Shown here in pieces: positions 8,254 through 16,522 of a stretch of 64,000 nucleotides of DNA (its first letter is position 1; each line of letters opens with the position of its first letter). Position numbers and translations under genes: made by a program. Below the pieces are notes generated by a model. That model saw nothing but the letters and a program-made list of their open reading frames with translations. It was not told the DNA's origin and did not search any database. The stretch comes from Verrucomicrobiales bacterium (GTDB taxonomy: Bacteria; Verrucomicrobiota; Verrucomicrobiia; Methylacidiphilales; JAAUTS01): the NCBI GenBank assembly GCA_031256975.1, contig JAIRPN010000015.1, positions 216,648 through 280,647 on the forward strand, given 5' to 3'.

Positions 8254-10098
8254 ATGCTGCTATTCATGTTGTACCACGCTCATGACGAAGCGGTAAAGCC
8301 AGCCGCAAAAACCATCCCGAAACGCAGCGAGATCGCGGTTAGCGACACCTGGGACTTGTCACATCTTTACGCCGGCGACGAGGCGTGGAATGCCGATTTT
8401 GCCAAATATGAAAAACTTTATCCGCGCTATCTCGAGTTCAAGGGCACGCTAACGACCAGCGCGCAGCGCCTGAAGGAATGTCTGGAGTTCGACCGCGAAC
8501 TCGATTTGCTGGTGGAAAAACTCGGGCATTATGCGTCACTGCGCGGCAGCGAGGACAGCTCGGACAATGCCAACCTTTCCCGCGAAGCGCGTTTCATGCA
8601 CTTGATGACTCTGGCGGCGGAGACGGCCTCGTTCCTCACCCCGGAATTGCAATCCATTCCCGACGCGACCTTTGAGGAATTTCTGCAAAGCCCGCTGTTA
8701 GCGGAGTGGAACATCAAGCTTACTCGCCTGCGCCGTTTCAAGCCGCATGTCTTGTCGGAGAAAGAGGAACGGCTGATGGCGATGGCATCGTTGCCGCTCG
8801 GCGCTTCGCATGAGGCCTTCTCACAGTTGACCAATGTCGACATGAGTTTCGGCCTGATCAAAAACGAGCGCGGCGAGGAAGTCGAATTGTCGCACGGCGC
8901 GTTCTCATCGTTCCTGGTCAAGCGTGATCCGAAGTTGCGCCGCGAGGCCTTCCACCAGTATTACCAGGAATTCGATTCCCACAAATACACGCTAACCGCC
9001 ACGCTGGCGCATTCGGTGAAAACCGGCGTGTTCAATGCCAAGGCGCGCAATTATCCCTCGGCGCGCGAGGCCGCATTGTTCGGCGACAACATTCCGGTTA
9101 GCGTCTACGACAACCTGATCGCCACGGTGAAGAAAAATCTTGGCACATTGCATGAGTATTACGACTTGCGCAAGAAAGTGCTGGGCTTGGCTGACCTGCA
9201 TTTCTACGACACCTACGTGCCGATGGTCGGCAATATCGAGGTCCACACCAGCTTCGACCAAGCTTGCGAGAAAATCCTTTCGTCATTAGCGCCGCTCGGC
9301 GCGGAATATTGCCAAGTGCTCGGCGACGGCTTCGCCAACCGCTGGGTTGACCGTTACGAAACCAAGGGCAAGCGCAGCGGCGCCTTTTCCAGCAGCAGCT
9401 ACAGCAGCCCGCCCTACATGCTGATGAATTACAAGGAGGACGTGTTCTCCGATGTCTACACCCTGACTCACGAAGCCGGACACTCCATGCACTCCTGGTT
9501 CAGCCAGCGCAACCAGAAATTCCAGGATTACAATTACCCGATTTTCCTCGCCGAAGTGGCCTCCACCTTCAATGAGGAATTGCTCACGCATCACCTGTTG
9601 CAGACCACCGGTGACAAAAACATGCGCGCCTATATTCTCAATCGCCAGATTGACGACATCCGCGCCACGCTGATCCGCCAGACCATGTTCGCCGAGTTTG
9701 AAAAACTCACCCACGAAATGGAAGAATCCGGCGAACCGCTGACGCTGGAATCCTTCCGCGCCGTGTACCGCAAATTGCTGGATGAATATCACGGCAAAGG
9801 ACTGGTCATCGACGACGTGCTGGAACTGGAATGCCTGCGCATCCCGCATTTCTACGGCGCGTTTTACGTGTACAAATACGCCACCGGCATTTCCGCGTCA
9901 TTAGCGTTGTCCGAAGGCGTGTTGCAAAACCCTGCCGCTAACCGCGAGCCGTACTTGAATTTCCTCAAGTCCGGCGGCAGCAAATTCCCGCTCGATACCC
10001 TGCGCTTGGCGGGAGTCAACATGTCCAGCCCGGCACCGATCCAGAGTGCGTTGGACCTGTTCAAGCGACGGGTCAAGGAATTGGCGGAATTGTTGTAA
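8254..10098 (+). CDS. pepF: Oligoendopeptidase F (M3 family metallopeptidase)
   Basis: This cytoplasmic zinc peptidase cleaves short peptides. The 614-residue length fits PepF/M3B. The zinc site is HEAGHSMHSWF near residue 408, with the third ligand Glu in FLAEVASTFNEELL about 25 residues further on. The N-terminal WDLSHLY and the substrate-binding HFYGAFYVYKYATG near the C-terminus are also typical. The first 20 residues are poorly conserved in kind, so the start could be the second Met at 8266. It carries seven copies of the TTAGCG motif. Confidence 0.94.
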   Translation: MLLFMLYHAHDEAVKPAAKTIPKRSEIAVSDTWDLSHLYAGDEAWNADFAKYEKLYPRYLEFKGTLTTSAQRLKECLEFDRELDLLVEKLGHYASLRGSEDSSDNANLSREARFMHLMTLAAETASFLTPELQSIPDATFEEFLQSPLLAEWNIKLTRLRRFKPHVLSEKEERLMAMASLPLGASHEAFSQLTNVDMSFGLIKNERGEEVELSHGAFSSFLVKRDPKLRREAFHQYYQEFDSHKYTLTATLAHSVKTGVFNAKARNYPSAREAALFGDNIPVSVYDNLIATVKKNLGTLHEYYDLRKKVLGLADLHFYDTYVPMVGNIEVHTSFDQACEKILSSLAPLGAEYCQVLGDGFANRWVDRYETKGKRSGAFSSSSYSSPPYMLMNYKEDVFSDVYTLTHEAGHSMHSWFSQRNQKFQDYNYPIFLAEVASTFNEELLTHHLLQTTGDKNMRAYILNRQIDDIRATLIRQTMFAEFEKLTHEMEESGEPLTLESFRAVYRKLLDEYHGKGLVIDDVLELECLRIPHFYGAFYVYKYATGISASLALSEGVLQNPAANREPYLNFLKSGGSKFPLDTLRLAGVNMSSPAPIQSALDLFKRRVKELAELL

Positions 10099-10104
10099 AG
10101 AACA

Positions 10105-10222
10105 TTTCACCGCAGAGACGCGGAGAGCGCAGAGCAGACTTTATTTGGAGTGAGATACCGCTAACACGGAAGCACAAATCCAAAAAAATCTCCGCGTCCT
10201 CCGCGCCTCTGCGGTGAAAATT
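10105..10222. repeat. Intergenic inverted repeat, family A (TTCACCGCAGAG type), copy 1
   Basis: The left arm TTTCACCGCAGAGACGCGGAG is mirrored by CTCCGCGCCTCTGCGGTGAAA about 85 bases later. The same arms recur at 11245, 14151 and 59383. A TTAGCG motif lies in the loop. It lies between pepF and the FMN reductase gene and could fold into a long hairpin in RNA. Similar sequences are known as dispersed repeats in several environmental phyla; the role is unknown. Confidence 0.85.
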
Positions 10223-10261
10223 TGCTTTGTGCTTGTTGTTTTATGCGCTTAATTGGTGGAC

Positions 10262-10804
10262 ATGATCGAAATCATCGTCGGAACCAATCGGCCGGGCGCT
10301 AACAGCAGAAAAGTCGCGGCGCAAATTCTGGAAATTTTCAAACGGCAAGGCACTGAGGCCGCGATCCTCGACCTCGCCGAATTACCGGCGGAGATTTTCG
10401 ACCCGTCGTCCTACGGCGAAAAACCCGCGTCCTTCGCCAAGTTTAGCGAGCGTGTTCTCAAGGCCGATGGCTTGTTGATTGTCTCACCTGAATACAACGG
10501 CGCAGTGCCCGGCATTTTGAAATACTTCATCGACATGCTGAAATTCCCGGAAAGCTTTGAAAGCAAACCGGTGGCCTTTGTCGGCGTGGCGGCGGGCATC
10601 TGGGGCGCGTTGCGTCCGATCGAACACTTGCAGCAGATTTTCGGTTACCGCAATGCCTTCATTTATCCGGTGCGCGTGTTCATTCCCGGCGTGTTCAACG
10701 AGATCGACGCCAACGGCAAGCTCAAGTCGGCGGAAATCACCGCCCGTCTGGTTGACCAAGCCAGGGGCTTCGCTGAATTCGCCGCGCACTTCAGTAAAAA
10801 GTGA
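10262..10804 (+). CDS. NADPH-dependent FMN reductase family protein
   Basis: This flavodoxin-like oxidoreductase of about 180 residues reduces FMN or quinones with NAD(P)H. The N-terminal phosphate loop (VGTNRPGANSRKVA) and the SPEYNGAVPGILKYFIDML stretch that contacts the flavin ring are diagnostic. The ORF track starts at a TTG at 10253; the ATG at 10262 fits better. The stop overlaps the GTG start of rlmH (GTGA), so the two genes are co-translated. Confidence 0.9.
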   Translation: MIEIIVGTNRPGANSRKVAAQILEIFKRQGTEAAILDLAELPAEIFDPSSYGEKPASFAKFSERVLKADGLLIVSPEYNGAVPGILKYFIDMLKFPESFESKPVAFVGVAAGIWGALRPIEHLQQIFGYRNAFIYPVRVFIPGVFNEIDANGKLKSAEITARLVDQARGFAEFAAHFSKK

Positions 10805-11241
10805 AACTGCTCGTCGTTAGCGTCGGCAAACCCAAACTCGCGTATGCCAAGAGCGGCGCGGAGGAATACCTGTCGCGGTTGAAACATTATCTGCCGGTCG
10901 ATTGGAAACAGGTCAAGGAGGGCACGGAGGAACAAGAGGGCGAACGGCTGTTAGCGGCCAGCGAAGGCTGTTTCCGCATCATCCTCGACGAACGCGGCGA
11001 TTCCATCACCTCCAAGGCGCTAAGCACCAAATTTGACCAATGGGAACGGCAGGCCGTAAAGACCGCTGCCTTCCTGATCGGCGGCGCCAATGGCCATTTG
11101 CCCGCCACACGCGACCAAGCCGATTGGAAATGGTCGCTCAGCCCCCTGACCCTGCAACACGAACTGGCGCTAACCGTGATGCTGGAACAACTCTACCGCG
11201 CCCAGACCATCCGCCGCGGCGAACCTTATCACCGGGAATAA
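10801..11241 (+). CDS. rlmH: 23S rRNA (pseudouridine-1915 N3) methyltransferase
   Basis: RlmH is a small SPOUT methyltransferase that modifies helix 69 of 23S rRNA using S-adenosylmethionine. The 146-residue protein shows the knot and SAM-binding loop (FLIGGANGHLP) and the family C-terminus (LALTVMLEQLYRAQTIRRGEPYHRE). It starts with GTG overlapping the stop of the upstream FMN reductase. A rare TTA codon in LLAA is supplied by a TTAGCG motif. Confidence 0.96.
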   Translation: MKLLVVSVGKPKLAYAKSGAEEYLSRLKHYLPVDWKQVKEGTEEQEGERLLAASEGCFRIILDERGDSITSKALSTKFDQWERQAVKTAAFLIGGANGHLPATRDQADWKWSLSPLTLQHELALTVMLEQLYRAQTIRRGEPYHRE

Positions 11242-11244
11242 GTT

Positions 11245-11367
11245 TTTTCACCGCAGAGGCGCAGAGAACGCGGAGAGTTTCATTTAATTCGCGGTTCCGC
11301 GTCAGCTGTATCTAATGCCAAAAAACTACATCTCCTCCGCGCTCTCTGCGCCTCTGCGGTGAAATTT
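11245..11367. repeat. Intergenic inverted repeat, family A, copy 2
   Basis: TTTTTTCACCGCAGAGGCGC at the left is mirrored by GCGCCTCTGCGGTGAAATTT at the right, with inner arms AGAACGCGGAG and CTCCGCGCTCT also pairing. It separates the convergent rlmH and yjbQ-like genes, where a bidirectional terminator would be expected. Confidence 0.85.
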
Positions 11368-11782
11368 ATTCCCCGATAATTTTGACAAGAACCCGCTTCT
11401 TGCGCATGCCGTCGAATTCGCCGTAAAAAATTTGCTCCCACGGCCCGAAGTCCAGTTTCCCGCCGCTAACCGCGACCACCACTTCACGCCCCATGATTGT
11501 GCGCTTCAAATGCGCGTCCGCATTGTCCTCATAGCCGTTGTGCTTGTACTGACTGTGCGGCTTTTCCGGCGCCAGTTTTTCCAACCAGACCTCGAAATCC
11601 TGATGCAGCCCCGACTCATCATCATTGATGAATACCGAGGCGCTAATGTGCATCGCGTTGACCAGACAAAGCCCTTCCTTGATCCCGCTTTCATACAGAC
11701 ACTTTTCCACCTGCGGCGTGATATTGATGAATTCGCGACGCTGCTTGATGTCGAACCAAAGTTCCTGACGGTAGGATTTCAT
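11366..11782 (-). CDS. YjbQ/UPF0047 family protein
   Basis: Protein of 138 residues matching the YjbQ (UPF0047) family: [23 protein letters not shown] near the N-terminus, then [26 protein letters not shown], the conserved [12 protein letters not shown] segment and the [13 protein letters not shown] end. Members have been reported to have weak thiamine-phosphate synthase activity, but their physiological role is unsettled. It stands alone between two palindromic intergenic repeats. Confidence 0.92.
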   Translation of the reverse strand: MKSYRQELWFDIKQRREFINITPQVEKCLYESGIKEGLCLVNAMHISASVFINDDESGLHQDFEVWLEKLAPEKPHSQYKHNGYEDNADAHLKRTIMGREVVVAVSGGKLDFGPWEQIFYGEFDGMRKKRVLVKIIGE

Positions 11783-11790
11783 AAAATTGA

Positions 11791-11860
11791 TTTTACAGGG
11801 AGATCATGGGGAACACAAAGAAATCCAGCTCCGCGATCTTCGTGATCTCCCTGTAAAAAT
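11791..11860. repeat. Intergenic inverted repeat, family B (TTTTACAGGGAGATCA type), copy 1
   Basis: TTTTACAGGGAGATCATGG at the left pairs with GATCTCCCTGTAAAA at the right. The same arms are found at 16461 and 57989. It lies just upstream of the yjbQ-like gene and against the stop of the lipase gene, so it could end transcription of the lipase or hold a promoter region. Confidence 0.82.
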
Positions 11861-12447
11861 TATTTCTCCAGTTCCTGCTCGATAATGTGGAAAACTTTTT
11901 CCGAATATACCATTAACGGATGTGCCGGAAGTGGGATTTTATATTCACGGGCGAACGCTAACCGCGAACTGGTGGCAGGAACAATCATCAAATCCAGCGG
12001 CGTCCAGATGCTGGTGACTTTGAGCTGATTCAAAACTTCTCTGTTAGCGTCCAAGTCACGCAGAAACCCGCTACCGGGACGCATTTGCTTAGCCCCTGCC
12101 AACGGCCAGAGATATGCCATCGCGGTGCCGTGATGTGGGGCGGCGATGCTGATGTAGCGATCGACACGTCGATAACCGCCCAAGTTTTGCAGGTAATAGC
12201 GCGTCGCCAGTCCACCCATGCTGAAACCTATTAGGTCAAACTTGGCATCGAGCCCCAGTGTGGAATCAACATAATTGGCCAGTTGTTGCGCCAGAATGTC
12301 GATGCCAACCTGTCCCCAGCTCGGCGTTAGCGTCGGCGTGTGGGTTTCCCAACCGCGTTCATGCAGCCAATTGGCCATTGGCGACATCTTTTTGCCGCTG
12401 TCCTTGAAACCATGGACCAGAACGACGGGATTTTTCGCGGCAACCAT
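11860..12447 (-). CDS. Alpha/beta-hydrolase, lipase-like
   Basis: Protein of 195 residues with an alpha/beta-hydrolase fold: the oxyanion loop VLVHGFKDSG near residue 10, the nucleophile elbow GFSMGG near residue 76, and APHHGTAMA typical of triacylglycerol lipase/EstA-like enzymes that lack a large lid. No signal peptide is visible, so it is probably cytoplasmic. The catalytic His is not certain; HP near the C-terminus is a candidate. The substrate is unknown. Confidence 0.82.
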   Translation of the reverse strand: MVAAKNPVVLVHGFKDSGKKMSPMANWLHERGWETHTPTLTPSWGQVGIDILAQQLANYVDSTLGLDAKFDLIGFSMGGLATRYYLQNLGGYRRVDRYISIAAPHHGTAMAYLWPLAGAKQMRPGSGFLRDLDANREVLNQLKVTSIWTPLDLMIVPATSSRLAFAREYKIPLPAHPLMVYSEKVFHIIEQELEK

Positions 12448-12460
12448 GCAGCCAGCTTAC

Positions 12461-13042
12461 TTATTGCTGCAAAAATTTGGAGAAATAATTCACGGCCGCA
12501 CCGATCACAATCATGTGATAGCCCAGGCTGATGAGAACCTCGCCGCTCACCAGCCAGCGGCCGATGCCAACCGGCACGAAATCATTGCAACCCACGGAAC
12601 CCAGTGTCACCAGGCTGAAATAAAAACAGTCGCTCAGGGAATTGGTCACGTTCAACACGCCGCTCACGTCTTTCAGCGCACCGGTCAAATGAAAGGTGAT
12701 GGCAAAGGCAACGGAGATCACCACATACCCGCCCAATACCATCCAGAGCACGTGGTTATGAATGCCAATTCCCATGCGCGACAGGGACGGGCCGTCTTCC
12801 TTCGACATTTGGTCAATGGCCCTTGAAAGCGAATGGCTTTGAATGCTGACGATCCGCCAGACCAGCCGCATCACCAGCAAGCCGATCAGGAAAGGATACA
12901 AAAAGGCCAGCATGTCATATAAATCGCCGTGCACCAGATACAACAGGCCTCCGGAACAGAATACTAACAATAGAATAATCAGCTGGATTAGCTCAAAACG
13001 CAATCGTTGCGCAATTTTTTCAGAACCGACATTCTTGGACAT
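12461..13042 (-). CDS. Two-pore-type channel-like membrane protein with atypical filter (GCND)
   Basis: About 193 residues from MSKNVG (the listed start at 13066 adds eight). Two N-terminal membrane helices (LIQLIILLLVFCSGGLLYLV and LAFLYPFLIGLLVMRLVW), a third helix, then DCFYFSLVTLGSVGCNDFVP and a final helix. The last part has the layout of Ion_trans_2 potassium channels, where the filter normally reads TxxTVGYGD. Here GYGD is replaced by GCND, so potassium selectivity is doubtful. It is transcribed in the same direction as the lipase gene, 14 bases upstream of its start. Confidence 0.65.
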   Translation of the reverse strand: MSKNVGSEKIAQRLRFELIQLIILLLVFCSGGLLYLVHGDLYDMLAFLYPFLIGLLVMRLVWRIVSIQSHSLSRAIDQMSKEDGPSLSRMGIGIHNHVLWMVLGGYVVISVAFAITFHLTGALKDVSGVLNVTNSLSDCFYFSLVTLGSVGCNDFVPVGIGRWLVSGEVLISLGYHMIVIGAAVNYFSKFLQQ

Positions 13043-13170
13043 GCGGACACCCTCCCGTCGCCCCATGGTGGACGCTAACCATCAAATCTCAAGCCCGCAG
13101 TAGGCTTCCGAACCAGAAAAAAATGCTCTTCTGAGTTGGCATTTTTTATTTCGCTGTTAGCTTGTCCGCC

Positions 13171-14148
13171 ATGAGCAAAGGACCGATTTCCCAGTTTATT
13201 ACGCATCACTACCGCCACTTCAACTCGGCGGCCCTGGTCGATGCGGCCAAAGGTTATGAAAAGCTGCTGAACGACGGCGGCAAGATGTTCGTGACGCTCG
13301 CCGGGGCGATGAGCACGGCGGAACTCGGCCTGTCGCTGGCGGAAATGATCCGCCAGGACAAGGTGCATGGCATCTGCTGCACCGGCGCCAACCTCGAGGA
13401 GGATGTGTTTAATCTGGTGGCGCACGATTATTACAAGCGCGTGCCGAATTACCGCGACCTAACCCCGCAGGATGAACAGGCTTTGCTCGACAAACACTTG
13501 AACCGTGTCACCGATACCTGCATTCCCGAGGGCGAAGCCATGCGTCGCATCGAGAAGGCCGTATTGGAAGAATGGGTCAAGGCCGACAAGGCGGGCGAGC
13601 GTTTCTTCCCGCACGAATTCATGTACAAGATTTTGCTCGGCGGCAAGTTGAAGAGTGAATACCAGATCGATCCGAAAAACAGTTGGCTATTAGCGGCGGC
13701 GGAAAAGAATTTGCCGATGTTCGTCCCCGGCTGGGAAGACGCCACGCTCGGCAACATGTTTGCCGGCCACGTGATCACCGGTGATGTAAAAAACGTGCAC
13801 ACCGTCCGCACCGGCATCGAATACATGATGTCGCTGGCCGAATGGTACACGACGCTAACCGCGAAGTCCCCGCTCGGTTTCTTCCAGATCGGCGGCGGCA
13901 TTGCCGGCGATTTCCCGATCTGCGTGGTGCCGATGCTGCACCAGGACTTGCAACGCGACAACGTGCCGCTCTGGGCCTACTTCTGCCAGATCAGCGACAG
14001 CACCACCAGTTACGGTTCCTACTCCGGCGCGGTGCCGAACGAAAAAATCACCTGGGGCAAGCTGGGCATCGACACGCCGAAATACATCGTCGAATCCGAC
14101 GCCACCATTGTCGCCCCGCTGATTTTCGCCTACCTGCTCGGCTGGTAG
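13171..14148 (+). CDS. Deoxyhypusine synthase-like protein
   Basis: Protein of 325 residues of the deoxyhypusine synthase superfamily, starting at the ATG at 13171 (the track used a TTG at 13162). Family landmarks are FVTLAGAMSTAELG, ICCTGANLEEDVFNLVAH, FQIGGGIAGDFPI and the segment YSGAVPNEKITWGKL. The Lys of WGK aligns with the catalytic lysine of eukaryotic deoxyhypusine synthase. Bacteria lack eIF5A, so the substrate is unlikely to be that protein; bacterial homologues may transfer aminobutyl groups in polyamine metabolism. It has no operon partner. Confidence 0.88.
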   Translation: MSKGPISQFITHHYRHFNSAALVDAAKGYEKLLNDGGKMFVTLAGAMSTAELGLSLAEMIRQDKVHGICCTGANLEEDVFNLVAHDYYKRVPNYRDLTPQDEQALLDKHLNRVTDTCIPEGEAMRRIEKAVLEEWVKADKAGERFFPHEFMYKILLGGKLKSEYQIDPKNSWLLAAAEKNLPMFVPGWEDATLGNMFAGHVITGDVKNVHTVRTGIEYMMSLAEWYTTLTAKSPLGFFQIGGGIAGDFPICVVPMLHQDLQRDNVPLWAYFCQISDSTTSYGSYSGAVPNEKITWGKLGIDTPKYIVESDATIVAPLIFAYLLGW

Positions 14149-14150
14149 TT

Positions 14151-14275
14151 TTTCACCACAGAGGCGGAAAGAACGCAGAGTTTTTAAAAATTAAGCCGCT
14201 AATGGCGAACCACCATTAGCGGCTTTTGTTTTAATTAAAATTTCTCTGTGTCCTCCGCGTCTCTGCGGTGAATTA
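14151..14275. repeat. Intergenic inverted repeat, family A, copy 3, with nested motif hairpin
   Basis: TTTCACCACAGAGGCGGAAAG at the left is mirrored by CCGCGTCTCTGCGGTGAA at the right. In its centre sits a separate hairpin formed by two inverted copies of the dispersed TTAGCG motif. Confidence 0.85.
14193..14227. terminator. Terminator-like hairpin made of two inverted motif copies
   Basis: AAGCCGCTAATGG pairs exactly with CCATTAGCGGCTT across a nine-base loop and is followed by TTTGTTTT. It lies downstream of the deoxyhypusine-synthase-like gene, inside the family A repeat, and looks like an intrinsic terminator. Confidence 0.75.
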
Positions 14276-14338
14276 AACAGACTTGCACCTGCGCGGACAT
14301 TCCCTAAATTTAACCTCGTAAATAACAAGCTCTCTACT

Positions 14339-15562
14339 ATGAAAAAGCAGTCGTCCAAAGCCAGCGCCAAGTTCAGTCCGATCGAGGACATCATCGCCGA
14401 TGTCCGCAAAGGCAAGCTGGTGATCATGACCGACGATCCCGACCGCGAGAACGAGGGCGATGTCATCGTCGCGGCGGAAAAGGTCACCCCGGCGGCGATT
14501 AATTTCATGGTTAGCCATGCGCGCGGCCTAGTTTGCGCGCCCATCACCCAGCAACGCGCCAAGCAGCTCGGCCTGCAGCGCATGGTGGCCGACAACCGCG
14601 ATTCCCTGCGCACCGACTACACTGTTAGCGTCGACGCCGCGCGCGACATCACCACCGGCATCAGCGCTCCCGACCGCGCCAAGGCGGTCAAAATCCTGTC
14701 GCAGAAAAAATCCGCTCCCGCCGACCTGATCCAGCCCGGCCATATTTTCCCGCTGCAAGCCAAGCCGGGCGGCGTGCTGCAACGCGCCGGGCATACCGAA
14801 GCCGCCGTTGATTTGGCACGGTTAGCGGGCCTCGATCCTTCCGCCGCGATTTGTGAAGTGATGAAAGACGACGGCGAAATGGCGCGTCTGCCCGATTTGC
14901 TGAAATTCGCCTTCAAACACAAACTCAAGATCGGCAGCATCAAGGATCTGATCGAATACCGCCGCCGCACGGAAAAACTGGTAGTGCTCGAGGAAACCGT
15001 GTCCATGCCCACCGATTACGGCATATTCGATTTGCACCTGTACCGTTCATCGCTCGACGGCGTGCATCACCTCGCCCTGTCCAAGGGCAAAATCAACCCC
15101 AACAAGGCCGTGCTAGTCCGCGTGCACAGTGAATGCCTGACTGGTGATATCTTTGGTTCCCGCCGTTGTGATTGCGGCTCGCAATTGCATGACGCTTTGC
15201 GCATGATTGATGAAGAGGGCAGCGGTGTGTTGGTGTACATGCGCGGGCATGAGGGCCGCGGCATCGGCATCGGCCCCAAGATCCACGCCTACAAGTTGCA
15301 GGAACAAGGCTACGACACCATCGAGGCCAATGTGAAGCTGGGCTTCCCCGAAGACCTGCGCGAGTACGGCATCGGCGCACAAATCCTCTACGACTTGGGC
15401 GTGCGCAAGATGCGCCTGATGACCAACAACCCGAAAAAGGTGGTCAATTTGGCGGGCTACGGCTTGAAGATGATTTCGCAGGTGCCGATCCGCACCAAGC
15501 CGAACAAGCACAACAAGAAATATTTGGAAACCAAGAAAACCAGAATGGGACACACGTTATGA
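14339..15562 (+). CDS. ribBA: Bifunctional 3,4-DHBP synthase / GTP cyclohydrolase II
   Basis: This 407-residue protein catalyses both entry steps to riboflavin: ribulose 5-phosphate to 3,4-dihydroxy-2-butanone 4-phosphate, and GTP ring opening. The RibB half shows DDPDRENEGD and GHTEAAVDLARLAG; the RibA half begins near residue 210 and has the zinc cysteines in SECLTGDIFGSRRCDCGSQL and the MRGHEGRGIGIG segment. Its last bases overlap the ribH start (ATGA), so the two are co-translated. I see no FMN riboswitch upstream. Confidence 0.96.
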   Translation: MKKQSSKASAKFSPIEDIIADVRKGKLVIMTDDPDRENEGDVIVAAEKVTPAAINFMVSHARGLVCAPITQQRAKQLGLQRMVADNRDSLRTDYTVSVDAARDITTGISAPDRAKAVKILSQKKSAPADLIQPGHIFPLQAKPGGVLQRAGHTEAAVDLARLAGLDPSAAICEVMKDDGEMARLPDLLKFAFKHKLKIGSIKDLIEYRRRTEKLVVLEETVSMPTDYGIFDLHLYRSSLDGVHHLALSKGKINPNKAVLVRVHSECLTGDIFGSRRCDCGSQLHDALRMIDEEGSGVLVYMRGHEGRGIGIGPKIHAYKLQEQGYDTIEANVKLGFPEDLREYGIGAQILYDLGVRKMRLMTNNPKKVVNLAGYGLKMISQVPIRTKPNKHNKKYLETKKTRMGHTL

Positions 15563-15969
15563 AGCCTGTCATCGGAATTGTGGCCAGCGAGTTCAACAAG
15601 GAATTTGTGGACGGTTTGGTGGAAAATTGCCTTCGCGAATTGAAGGGACACAAAACCGTGGTGGTGCGCGTGCCCGGCGCGTATGAAATCCCGCTAATGA
15701 CCAAAAAATTGCTGAAAAAAAAGGAAATTGCAGTGGTGATTGCCTTTGGCGTGATCTGGCAGGGCAAGACCGCCCACGCCGATTTGATCGCCAGCGCCGT
15801 GACCAATAATCTGATGAGCCTGTCCTTGGCGTATGAAAAACCGGTGATTCACCAAGTGTTGGATGTCAGCAATGAAAAACAGGCGCGTGAACGCTGCTTC
15901 GGCAAGGAACTGAACCGCGGCACCGAGGGGGCGCAGGCGGCCTTGAAGATGCTGGAACTTTTTAAATAA
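15559..15969 (+). CDS. ribH: 6,7-dimethyl-8-ribityllumazine synthase
   Basis: RibH condenses the ribBA product DHBP with the pyrimidine intermediate to make lumazine. VPGAYEIPLM, GKTAHADLI with the catalytic-type His, and the VLDVSNEKQARERC segment identify it. At 136 residues it is shorter than the usual 150-160, with a trimmed N-terminus. It is translationally coupled to ribBA and followed 27 bases later by nusB, a common ribH-nusB pairing. Confidence 0.94.
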   Translation: MKPVIGIVASEFNKEFVDGLVENCLRELKGHKTVVVRVPGAYEIPLMTKKLLKKKEIAVVIAFGVIWQGKTAHADLIASAVTNNLMSLSLAYEKPVIHQVLDVSNEKQARERCFGKELNRGTEGAQAALKMLELFK

Positions 15970-15996
15970 TCAAAATTAACTTTGGCAAATTGAATT

Positions 15997-16461
15997 ATGG
16001 GGAAACGACGAGACGCACGGCTATTGGCGGTGCAATTTTTATATCAGGTGGAAGTGGGCGCCAAGCAGGACTTGGAGGCCAGCCTGGCGAATTTCTGGGA
16101 CACCACCGAGGCGGAACCGGCGCTGCGCAAGCTGGCGGAACCGGCCATCCGCGGCGTGCTGGAACAGTACGATTCACTGAACGAGCAAATCAAGGGTTTC
16201 TCGCAGAATTGGGATTTGAACCGCATGGCGCCGGTGGACCGCAATATTTTGCGCTTGGCGCTGTTTGAAATGCTGCACTGCCCGGACATCCCGCCGGTGG
16301 TATCGATCAACGAAGCCATCGACATCGCCAAGCAGCTCAGCACCGAGGAATCCGGCCGCTTCGTCAACGGCATTCTCGACCGCGCGATCAAGACCCTTGA
16401 CCGTCCCGCCCGTGGTGACGCTAATGACAAGCCCAAGAAAACCAAAAAAGTTAAACAGTAA
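15997..16461 (+). CDS. nusB: Transcription antitermination factor NusB
   Basis: All-helical RNA-binding protein of 154 residues, which joins NusE at boxA in rRNA antitermination. The start MGKRRDARLLAVQFLYQ, the central NRMAPVDRNILRLALFEML and the STEESGRFVNGILDRAIK C-terminus are diagnostic. The overlapping ORF at 15990 is a shadow in another frame. It lies in the ribBA-ribH-nusB operon. Confidence 0.95.
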   Translation: MGKRRDARLLAVQFLYQVEVGAKQDLEASLANFWDTTEAEPALRKLAEPAIRGVLEQYDSLNEQIKGFSQNWDLNRMAPVDRNILRLALFEMLHCPDIPPVVSINEAIDIAKQLSTEESGRFVNGILDRAIKTLDRPARGDANDKPKKTKKVKQ

Positions 16462-16516
16462 GATCACGGAGGACATAGAGTTTTCTTCACGCTCTCCATG
16501 ATCTCCCTGTAAAAAT
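16461..16516. repeat. Intergenic inverted repeat, family B, copy 2
   Basis: AGATCACGGAGGACATAGAG pairs imperfectly with CTCTCCATGATCT, followed by CCCTGTAAAAA. The right arm matches the copies at 11791 and 57989; the left outer TTTTACAGGG arm is missing, so this is a shortened copy. It fills the gap between nusB and ftsY. Confidence 0.75.
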
Positions 16517-16522
16517 CCGATT

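Noticed and set aside
15990-16268. 92-aa ORF overlapping the start of nusB
   Set aside because: Gly/Ala-rich shadow frame; NusB is clearly recognisable in the correct frame from 15997.
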